Of a stretch of DNA of 64,000 bases, positions 17,299-24,500 are shown piece by piece; positions within the stretch are counted from its first letter, which is position 1; each line of letters opens with the position of its first letter. The stretch lies in NCBI RefSeq assembly GCF_020010905.1, contig NZ_JAGJBY010000001.1, positions 5,830,307 to 5,894,306 on the forward strand. The letters run 5' to 3'. A program made the translations under genes and the position numbers. The notes beneath the pieces are model-generated. The model was not told where the DNA came from. It did no database searches and saw nothing but the letters and a program-made list of their open reading frames with translations. This DNA is from Streptomyces acidiscabies. Lineage in GTDB: Bacteria > Actinomycetota > Actinomycetes > Streptomycetales > Streptomycetaceae.

Positions 17299-17325
17299 GG
17301 CCCGCCTCCTCGGCGGAGGCGGGCC
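17299..17325 (-). terminator. 11-bp GC-rich hairpin after the subtilase gene
   Basis: GGCCCGCCTCC at 17299-17309 pairs with GGAGGCGGGCC at 17315-17325 around TCGGC. Read on the minus strand it lies just beyond the subtilase stop and is followed by CTTCGCCTTTTCG, a modest T-rich run, which supports termination in that direction. The rest of 17051-17341 shows no gene. Confidence 0.8.
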
Positions 17326-17341
17326 GGGGGGTGAGGGAATG

Positions 17342-20300
17342 TCAGCCGACGGTGTAGGTGTAGGGGATGCCGGTCAGGACGGAGCCGGTGCGTTCGGCGA
17401 AGGCGGGCGTGTACGTCTCGATGTACAGCGTGCCGTGGACCACCGTTCCGGCCGGCGCGGTCGGCTTGAGCGTGGCCTTCAGGGTCACGGTGTCGCCCGC
17501 CGCGACGAACACGGGGGTGACCGTAGAGCCGGGGAGCCAGAGGTCACCGGTGGTCGATGTGAGCGCCGGGTCGAAGGACTTGGTGCGGACCGTGAGCGTG
17601 ACGTGGCCGGTGCCCTTGGGGGCCGGGGCGGTGCCGAAGGGGCCGGCCGGGGTCAGCTCGGTGTACCAGTCGCCGGGCGTGACCTCGGCGGCGGACAGCG
17701 AGGCGGTCACGGTGTTGCCGGAGCGCGCGAAGCCGACGAGATCCGGGGCGACCGTGGTGTGGGCCGTCTCCAGATCGACGGGGGAGTCGGCGGTGCCGAC
17801 GGCGGTGAGCGCGCTGGTGTGCCGGGGCACGCGCCAGTTCGCCGGGTCGGGGAACGGCAGCTGCGCGGTGGCGGAGCCGCTCGTCGGGGTCAGCGCGAGG
17901 TCGGTGTCCGTGGCGAGCCGGGGATCGAGGAACAGGTACCGCCCGGCGGGCCCGGTGTTCCGCACCCGTACCGTCACCTCCTGCGCCGCGCCGCGCGCAA
18001 GCTTCTGCGCCTGGTCGCCCGGCAGACCGGAGGCCGTGACGTCGACGGTGTCGTAGCGGACGTGCCCGGTGACCCGGTCGGTGAAGTCCTTGCCGCTGAC
18101 CGGGTTCGGCAGCACGACGAGCAGCCGCCAGCGCCCGGCGGCCGGCGAGTCGGCGGTGAGGCTCGCGGCGGTCGTGTGCGTCGTGCCGTCCGTACCGGTC
18201 AGGTTGGTGTCGGAGGCGGCGATCTGGCCCTCGGGGTCGACGAGGTAGTAGGCGAGCGTGGTGTCCGGGTCCTGCGCGGCGAGGTCGACGCTCAGGTTCC
18301 GGTGGCCCGCCGGGACGTCCAGGTCGTAGCCGAGGACCTGCCCGAAGATCCGCCCCACGCCCCCGGTGACGGTCGCGGTGAACGTGTCGCCGAGGAGGGT
18401 CCGCCGGGCGAGAGGCACGGACAGGTGGGTGCCGTCGCCCGCGTCGAACTGGAGGGACGCGGGAGCGTCACCGGCCTCGGCGGGCAGGGGCACGTGGACA
18501 CCGAAGTCGGCGGTGGCGCCCGGCGCGATGGTCCGGGTGACCTCAGGGACCCCGGCGGAGACGAACCCGTGCCCGGTGAACCGCAGTCGCACCGGCCCCC
18601 GGTAGGAGCCGGGCTTGATCGGCGGGTCGGCGAGATGGGCGCGCCCGTTGTTCCAGACGACCTTCGCCGTCCAGGTCCCGGCGACCGGGTGGTGGACGTC
18701 GACGTGCTGGTAGTCGGTGTAGCTGCCGTACCCGTCGTAGTCGTACGACATCTGCGTGAGCCGGCCCTCGGGGTCCACCAGGAACAGGGCGAGCGTGCCG
18801 GAGTCGCCGGTGCCGGGCCAGACCATCCGGGCGTCGAGCAGCGGGGTCCCGGACGGGACGTCGAAGGTGACCGCCGGTGCGGCCAGGGCGCCTTCGGGGG
18901 CGCCGGTGTCCTGGGGGTCGCCGACCGTGGTGGTGCGGTCGGTGCGGAACGTCTCGGCGCCGACCGCGCGCGAGGTCATCGTGACCTGGCGGGACCGGCT
19001 GCCGGTGTTGGTGAGGGAGAGCGTGGTGTCGTGGGCGGTGCCGGGCGCGCCGGTGACGTCCACCTGGCTCGCGGAGGGCAGGAGCCCGCCGTCGCCCTGG
19101 GCGGCCCGTACGGCGGCCTCGGTGTCGAGGAGTCCGGCGCCCTGTTCGTCGGCGGGGGAGTCCAGGTCGGTCGCGGTGCCGGTGAGGATGCGCTTGACCA
19201 GCGCGGGCGCCGGGCGCGTACCGCCGTGGGCGTGCTCGTACGCCTCGATCACCAGGGCCGCGGCGCCCGCGACGAAGGGGGCCGCCTGGCTGGTGCCGCC
19301 CCAGACGAGGGTGTCGCTGGTGCACCCCGTGTAGTGCGGGTCGACCGTGCACGGCGCCATGCCGGCCTGCGCGGGGGCGACCAGGTCGACGACCTTGCCG
19401 CCCTGGGTGGTGCCGCCGGAGGACAGGGCAGCGATGTCGTTGCTCGTGTACTTCGGGTAGCCGTACGCCTGGGCGACCAGCCGGAAGGAGTTGGTGCCGC
19501 CGACGGTGATCGTGCCGGGGTCGCTGGCGGGGGCGCCGATCGTGCCGGAGGTCCCGGAGTCGCCGCTGCCGTGGACGACGGTCACCCCGGCGGCGACGGC
19601 CGCGCGGATCGCGAGGCGCAGCGGGTCGTCGGGGGTGTCGGGGAGCGCGCCGTAGTCGGTGGAGACGTTGATGACGTCGGCCTTCTCGTTCCACACGGCG
19701 TCGTCGATGGCGCGGGCCATCTGCGAGAGCCAGCCGCCCGAGTGCTCGCCCCACACCTTCAGGGCCACCAGGTCGGCGTCCGGGGCGAACCCGCGGATGC
19801 GGAACGTGCACCCCTTCGGGAGCCCGGAGTGCGGGAGCTGCGTCGCCAGGTCGTAGGTGCGGGCGCCCTGCGCGGCGATGGCCCCGGCGTCGCCGAACGC
19901 CTCGCCGCCGTCGGTGTGGTCGGAGGTGCCGTCGCCGGTGAAGTCCCGGACGGCGGAGATGACATGGCTGCCGTCGGGGCGGACGAACTCGGGGTTGCCG
20001 ACGTCGACGCCCTCGCTGAAGAACGCGACCTTCACGCCCTTGCCGGTCGCCAGGCGCTGCGCCGAGTCGGCCTCGGTGAGGTGCAGCGCCTCGGGCTCGA
20101 CGAGAGGCGTGGCGGGGTCCGCCGGGCACAGCCCGGACGCCGGGGTGGCCGTGGGGGAGGCGGAGGCGGCGTTCGCGGTGCGGCGGGGCGCGGGTATCCA
20201 GCGGTCCGGGACGACGGCGGCGACGGCGGGGTCGGCCGCGAGCCGGGAGCGTTCGGCGGGGGAGACGGTCGCGGCGACGGCGTTGACCGTGTTCAGGCGC

Positions 20301-20548
20301 TGAAGGTGCGTCGCGCCGCTGTCCCGGAGAGCGTGGACCAGGGGGAGTTGGTCATGGTCCAGGGCGTGCACGCGCTGGGTCGCCCTGGCGCGCGGGAGGA
20401 GACTCGGGTGCTGGTCACGCATCACGACGACGACGCGCTGAGTGGGGGTGGTGGAGGCAGGTGTGGGGGGTGTCTCGCCGGCTGCCGTGAGGCAGGACAG
20501 GACGGCGGCCACGACGGCGCCGACGGCGAGTGCTCGTTTCGTGCTCAC
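17342..20548 (-). CDS. Large secreted subtilase-fold serine peptidase with sedolisin-like catalytic residues
   Basis: A 1068-residue secreted protein, GTG start, with a signal peptide at residues 1-23 and an inhibitor-like propeptide to about 120 (VVVVMRDQHPSL, VVPDRWIPA). The peptidase domain spans about 165-475 and ends with GGTSQAAPFVAGAAALVIEAY (Ser420). The S8 Asp motif D-T-G is replaced by S-E-G (VAFFSEGVD, 174-182). The S8 His motif HGTHVAG aligns with EAFGDAG (216-222), so His becomes Glu216 with Asp220 four residues on. The oxyanion Asn region reads HGSGDSG with Asp330. Glu-x-x-x-Asp, SGDSG and GTS are the catalytic elements of S53 sedolisins. About 590 further residues form beta-sandwich-like repeats. 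Activity, possibly at low pH, is plausible but unproven. Confidence 0.85.
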   Translation of the reverse strand: MSTKRALAVGAVVAAVLSCLTAAGETPPTPASTTPTQRVVVVMRDQHPSLLPRARATQRVHALDHDQLPLVHALRDSGATHLQRLNTVNAVAATVSPAERSRLAADPAVAAVVPDRWIPAPRRTANAASASPTATPASGLCPADPATPLVEPEALHLTEADSAQRLATGKGVKVAFFSEGVDVGNPEFVRPDGSHVISAVRDFTGDGTSDHTDGGEAFGDAGAIAAQGARTYDLATQLPHSGLPKGCTFRIRGFAPDADLVALKVWGEHSGGWLSQMARAIDDAVWNEKADVINVSTDYGALPDTPDDPLRLAIRAAVAAGVTVVHGSGDSGTSGTIGAPASDPGTITVGGTNSFRLVAQAYGYPKYTSNDIAALSSGGTTQGGKVVDLVAPAQAGMAPCTVDPHYTGCTSDTLVWGGTSQAAPFVAGAAALVIEAYEHAHGGTRPAPALVKRILTGTATDLDSPADEQGAGLLDTEAAVRAAQGDGGLLPSASQVDVTGAPGTAHDTTLSLTNTGSRSRQVTMTSRAVGAETFRTDRTTTVGDPQDTGAPEGALAAPAVTFDVPSGTPLLDARMVWPGTGDSGTLALFLVDPEGRLTQMSYDYDGYGSYTDYQHVDVHHPVAGTWTAKVVWNNGRAHLADPPIKPGSYRGPVRLRFTGHGFVSAGVPEVTRTIAPGATADFGVHVPLPAEAGDAPASLQFDAGDGTHLSVPLARRTLLGDTFTATVTGGVGRIFGQVLGYDLDVPAGHRNLSVDLAAQDPDTTLAYYLVDPEGQIAASDTNLTGTDGTTHTTAASLTADSPAAGRWRLLVVLPNPVSGKDFTDRVTGHVRYDTVDVTASGLPGDQAQKLARGAAQEVTVRVRNTGPAGRYLFLDPRLATDTDLALTPTSGSATAQLPFPDPANWRVPRHTSALTAVGTADSPVDLETAHTTVAPDLVGFARSGNTVTASLSAAEVTPGDWYTELTPAGPFGTAPAPKGTGHVTLTVRTKSFDPALTSTTGDLWLPGSTVTPVFVAAGDTVTLKATLKPTAPAGTVVHGTLYIETYTPAFAERTGSVLTGIPYTYTVG

Positions 20549-20730
20549 CCGACGATCGTTGATCGGAAAGCTGACTCCAGCCCCATCAGAACGTCACTTT
20601 TCGACAAAGAGATGAGCAGGAGGAAGACAGACGGCCGTGTCCCGCCCGGCGTGTACGCGAGACCGGCCGCGGATGATGTACGTCACCTACGCCCGCGCCG
20701 GGTTCACCGAGGCCGGGTGCGGCGGCGATC

Positions 20731-20784
20731 ATGTCGTCCTCGAAGCCGATCCCGCCCGACTACCTCACGGTGGAGGTGCTGTGA
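20731..20784 (+). CDS. Possible 17-codon leader ORF overlapping the thioesterase start
   Basis: ATG 20731 opens a 17-residue frame (MSSSKPIPPDYLTVEVL) whose TGA at 20782-20784 overlaps the thioesterase GTG at 20781 as GTGA. That arrangement is typical of translational coupling in this genome. There is no strong Shine-Dalgarno sequence, and the same bases are also open in the thioesterase frame, so it could be chance. Confidence 0.3.
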   Translation: MSSSKPIPPDYLTVEVL

Positions 20785-21530
20785 CCACAGCAGCCGCGAC
20801 CCGCGCCTGGCTCCCCCTCGGCGAGGCCGCCCCGGACCGTCCCCGCCTGTTCTGCTACCCCAACGCGGGCGCCGGAGCAGCCGCGTTCGCCCCCTGGCGC
20901 GACCTCGCCCTCCCCGGCGTGGCCATCTGCCCCCTCCAGCCGCCGGGCCGCGCCGAGCGCTACCGGCACAAACCCCACACCCGGCTCGACACGCTCCTCG
21001 ACGACCTGATGGAAAGTCTGGACGGCCAGTTCGAGGGCACCTACGCCCTGTACGGCCACAGCCTCGGCGCCCTCGTCGTCCACGAACTCGCCCGCCGCCT
21101 GCGCGCCGAGGGCGCCACCGAACCCGTTCACCTCTTCGTCTCCGGCCGCGCCGCCCCGCACCTGCCCGACGTCCGCCCCACCCTGTACGCCCTGCCGACC
21201 CCCGAACTCGTCCCGCACCTGCGGGAGATCGGCGGCACCCCCGAGTCCGTCCTCGGCGAACCCGACCTCCTGGACGTCTTCCTGCCCACCCTGCGCGCCG
21301 ACTTCGAGGTCAACGAGACCTACCGGTACGTCCCCGAGGCCGCTCTCACCACCCCGCTCACCGTCTTCGGCGCCACCCACGACCCGCGCGCCGACGAACA
21401 CGAACTGCGCGCCTGGTCCGGCCTGACCGAGGCCGAGTTCCGCCTGCGGATCTTCGACGGCGGCCACTTCTTCGTCACCCCCCACGCCCAGGCCCTCGTC
21501 ACCGAGATGACCGGCGCCCTGCGCACCTGA
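20781..21530 (+). CDS. Type II thioesterase (alpha/beta hydrolase)
   Basis: A 249-residue editing thioesterase of the kind that removes wrong acyl groups from carrier proteins of polyketide or non-ribosomal peptide synthases. Landmarks are LFCYPNAGAGAAAFAPWRD near the N-terminus, ICPLQPPGRAERY, the nucleophile elbow YGHSLGA, Asp in FGATHDPRAD and His in DGGHFF. GTG 20781 follows GGAGG; the frame is open further upstream but without family character. No PKS or NRPS gene is in the window, so it is an orphan here and its client assembly line lies elsewhere. Confidence 0.9.
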   Translation: MTTAAATRAWLPLGEAAPDRPRLFCYPNAGAGAAAFAPWRDLALPGVAICPLQPPGRAERYRHKPHTRLDTLLDDLMESLDGQFEGTYALYGHSLGALVVHELARRLRAEGATEPVHLFVSGRAAPHLPDVRPTLYALPTPELVPHLREIGGTPESVLGEPDLLDVFLPTLRADFEVNETYRYVPEAALTTPLTVFGATHDPRADEHELRAWSGLTEAEFRLRIFDGGHFFVTPHAQALVTEMTGALRT

Positions 21531-21721
21531 AGGGCCGACCAGGACCTGGACACCGTCGCCGGCGAGGCCTCCGGTACGCTCCGAGCCGACGCCGGGCAGT
21601 GGATCTCCGCAGCACCGGGGGACGACGGCCAGGTACCCGGGGACGGGCCGCCGGCCGTGCTGGAGGAACAGGGCACGCGCGCGCCGCGTGCCGCGGACAC
21701 GTCGGAGAGGTAGGGCCTGCC

Positions 21722-23011
21722 ATGCGCGTGGGCGTATTCGGCGCCGGCTACATCGGTCTGGTGACCGGTGCCTGCCTGGCCGCGCTGGGGCACCGGGTCG
21801 TCGTACGGGACATCGTCCCCGAGCGCGTCGACCTGCTGAACGCGGGCCAGATCCCCATCTACGAACCCGGACTAGAGGACCTGATCCGCGAGAACCGCGA
21901 GCGGCTGACGTTCACCCTGGACGCCGCCGACGCCCTGGACGGGGCCGACGTCGCCTACATCTGCGTCGACACCCCGCCCACCGCCTCCGGCGACGCCGAC
22001 CTCTCCCGCGTCTGGTCCGTCGTCACCGACATCGAGAACGCCGCGCACCTCAAGGCCGTCGTCCTCAAGTCGACCGTGCCCGTCGGCACCGGCGAGAAGG
22101 TCCGCCGCGCCCTCGACGCGGCCGGCCTCGCGCACGTCGGCTACGCCGCCAACCCCGAGTTCACCGCCGAGGGACGCGCCGTCGAGGACTTCCTGCGCCC
22201 CGACCGGGTGGTCGTCGGCTCCGACGACGAGGCCACCGCACGGCTCGTCGCCGACCTCCACGAGGGCGTCGAAGGCCCCGTCGAGATCATGACCGTGCCC
22301 TCCGCCGAGATGGTCAAACTCGCCGCCAACGCCCTCCTCGCCACGAAGATCACGTTCATCAACGAGATCGCCGCCGTCTGCGAGAAGACCGGCGCCGACG
22401 TCGTCGAGGTCGCCCGCGCCGTCGGCATGGACCACCGCCTCGGCCCGCACTTCCTGGGCGCGGGCCTCGGCTACGGCGGTTCCTGCTTCCCCAAGGACTC
22501 CCGCGCCCTGCGCGCCATGGCCTCCAACAGCGGCTACCCCTTCCAGCTGCTGTCGGCCGTCATCGAGGTCAACGACCTCCAGCCCCGCCGCGCCGTCCAG
22601 CGGATCAAGCAGGAACTCGGCGGCCTCGAAGGACGCCGTATCGCCCTGCTCGGCCTCACCTTCAAGCCCGACACCGACGACATGCGCGAGGCGCCCTCCG
22701 CCGTCATCGCCTCCCGCCTCCTCGCCGAGGGCTGCGAGGTCACCGGCTGGGACCCCATGGCCCGCCTCCCCTCGGACGACCCCTGGACCCGCGTCCACCG
22801 CGCCAAGACGATCGCCGAGGCCGCCGAGGACTGCGACGCCCTGATCGTCGTCACCGAGTGGTCCGACCTCCAGGACACCGACTGGGCGGAGGTCGCCGAA
22901 AAGATGCGCGGCAGCCTCCTGTACGACGGCCGCAACGCCCTCGACCGCGACCGCCTGAGCGGCCTCGGCCTGACCTGCATGGGAGTGGGCCGGGCCACGA
23001 CCCGGCCCTGA
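21722..23011 (+). CDS. UDP-glucose 6-dehydrogenase
   Basis: Oxidises UDP-glucose to UDP-glucuronate with two NAD+. The 429-residue protein has the N-terminal Rossmann motif (VFGAGYIGLVTGACLA), the cofactor-facing STVPVGTG, NPEFTAEGRAVEDFL, the helix Lys in VKLAANALLATKI, the catalytic cysteine in GYGGSCFPKD, and LTFKPDTDDMREAPS. ATG 21722 follows GAGAGG. It is convergent with the decarboxylase at 23031 and only 19 nt from it. The two enzymes perform successive steps to UDP-xylose. Confidence 0.95.
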   Translation: MRVGVFGAGYIGLVTGACLAALGHRVVVRDIVPERVDLLNAGQIPIYEPGLEDLIRENRERLTFTLDAADALDGADVAYICVDTPPTASGDADLSRVWSVVTDIENAAHLKAVVLKSTVPVGTGEKVRRALDAAGLAHVGYAANPEFTAEGRAVEDFLRPDRVVVGSDDEATARLVADLHEGVEGPVEIMTVPSAEMVKLAANALLATKITFINEIAAVCEKTGADVVEVARAVGMDHRLGPHFLGAGLGYGGSCFPKDSRALRAMASNSGYPFQLLSAVIEVNDLQPRRAVQRIKQELGGLEGRRIALLGLTFKPDTDDMREAPSAVIASRLLAEGCEVTGWDPMARLPSDDPWTRVHRAKTIAEAAEDCDALIVVTEWSDLQDTDWAEVAEKMRGSLLYDGRNALDRDRLSGLGLTCMGVGRATTRP

Positions 23012-23030
23012 CCGGCCGTACGGGCGGCTG

Positions 23031-24023
23031 TCATCGGGACGTGCCCGCATCGGTTCTGGCCTGCGTGAACCACTCCACGGTCCGCTTCAGACCGTCGGAC
23101 AGGGCGACGCGCGGCTCCCAGCCGAGCAGGGCGCGCGCCCGCGCGATGTCCGGCCTGCGGCGCCGGGGGTCGTCCGGGTGCGGCGCGATGTACGCCAGCG
23201 GGGAGCGGCTGCCGGTGATCTCCACGATCAGTTCGGCGAGTTCGAGGACGGTGAGCTCGTTCGGGTTGCCCAGGTTCACCGGGCCCGCCTCCCCGCTGTC
23301 CAGCAGCGCCACCAGCCCGTCGACCGTGTCGTCCACGTAGCACAGCGACCGCGTCTGCCGCCCGTCGCTCATCACCGGCAGCGGCTCACCGCGTAACGCC
23401 TGAGTGATGAAGGTCGGTACGACTCTCCCGTCGTCGGCGCGCATGAACGGGCCGTAGGAGTTGAAGATGCGGGCGATGCCCGTGTCCACCCCGAACTCCT
23501 TGCGGAACGCGACCGCCATTGCCTCCGAGAACCGCTTCGACTCGTCGTACACGGCACGCGGCCCGACCGGGTTCACGTTCCCCCAGTACTCCTCGGTCTG
23601 CGGATGGACCAGGGGATCGCCGTACACCTCGGACGTGGACGCCAGCAGGAAACGCGCGCCTTTCGCGCGGGCCAGCTCCAGCATGTTGTACGTACCGTGG
23701 CCGCCGGCGCGCAGCGTGGCGACGGGCAGGTTGAAGTAGTCGACGGGGGACGCCGCGCACGCCAGATGCGCCACGGCCGACACCGGCCCGTCGATCGTCA
23801 GCGGCTCGGTGACGTCCGCCTCGACGAACCGGAACCGGGGATGCCCGGCCAGGTCGGCGACGTTCGCCGGGCGGCCCGTGCACAGGTTGTCGACGCACAC
23901 CACCTCGCGGCCCGCGCCGAGCAGGACACGGCACAAGTGGGAACCGAGGAACCCGGCACCGCCGGTCACCACGACCCGCCCGGGCCCGGGCGAGGCGCCC
24001 GTCGGTCTGGCAACGTCGCTCAT
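23031..24023 (-). CDS. UDP-glucuronate decarboxylase (UDP-xylose synthase), SDR family
   Basis: A 330-residue extended SDR. It has the NAD-binding VTGGAGFLGSHL, the catalytic YxxxK within GPRAVYDESKRF and the Ser/Thr of STSEVYGDPLVHPQ. The block YWGNVNPVGPRAVYDESKR is diagnostic of UDP-glucuronate decarboxylases rather than dTDP-glucose dehydratases. Product: UDP-xylose, a donor for cell-surface polymer or glycosylated metabolite synthesis. It contains one TTA leucine codon (plus-strand 23394-23396, in TQALRGEP), so translation should depend on the bldA tRNA. It is paired with the dehydrogenase on the opposite strand. Confidence 0.92.
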   Translation of the reverse strand: MSDVARPTGASPGPGRVVVTGGAGFLGSHLCRVLLGAGREVVCVDNLCTGRPANVADLAGHPRFRFVEADVTEPLTIDGPVSAVAHLACAASPVDYFNLPVATLRAGGHGTYNMLELARAKGARFLLASTSEVYGDPLVHPQTEEYWGNVNPVGPRAVYDESKRFSEAMAVAFRKEFGVDTGIARIFNSYGPFMRADDGRVVPTFITQALRGEPLPVMSDGRQTRSLCYVDDTVDGLVALLDSGEAGPVNLGNPNELTVLELAELIVEITGSRSPLAYIAPHPDDPRRRRPDIARARALLGWEPRVALSDGLKRTVEWFTQARTDAGTSR

Positions 24024-24147
24024 GGCCAACTCCTTTGTCCGGTGGGAGGCCTGCGGTACGGCTGCCGCCCCGAACGCCAGGACGGACAGGGCGAGTACGA
24101 CGACGTCGGCGGTCGGCGGAGGTGTGCAGGCGCAATCGGCCGGGGGA

Positions 24148-24452
24148 GAGGCGTGCAGCCTCCTCCATGTCGTGCTTGTCGCACACGAACAGCACGGACG
24201 GCTCGTGAATCTGCGCGCGGGCGATCTCCACCCGCCGCTGGCCGCCCGACAGCTGACCGACCTTCGCCCCCGTCCGGGTCCGCGAGACCCATCTCCCCCC
24301 AGCAGGCCGTGGCACAGGCCGTGCATCAACAGATTCTGACCGATCGTCAAGCCCCGGTCCAGGTTGTGGCACTGACTGACCACGACCGGCCCGCGACGCG
24401 CGGTCACGCAATCCGCGTCCGGATCAAGCACCCAGTTCCCCAACAACGCGAC
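24148..24452 (-). pseudogene. Degenerate ABC-transporter ATPase fragment
   Basis: Two minus-strand frames each carry part of one ATPase. Plus-strand 24452 down to about 24294 reads VALLGNWVLDPDADC...VVVSQCHNLDRGLTIGQNLLMHGL, resembling the Q-loop region of DrrA/NodI-type ATPases. From 24270 down to 24148, in another frame, it reads GAKVGQLSGGQRRVEIARAQIHEPSVLFV...HDMEEAARL, with the C-signature, a weak Walker B and the H-region. A frameshift separates them. The Walker A region and the domain ends are missing. It is inactive and lies in the 477-nt gap between the decarboxylase and LuxR genes. The remaining gap bases show no gene. Confidence 0.8.
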
Positions 24453-24500
24453 CATCGGCAAAAGTTCAACGTACGTCGAAGAACAGGCGATCATAGAGCC

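Noticed and set aside
17234..23011. Continuous open frame of 1925 codons
   Set aside because: It runs antisense through the subtilase gene and only its last 429 codons (UDP-glucose dehydrogenase) are real; high GC makes long shadow frames common.
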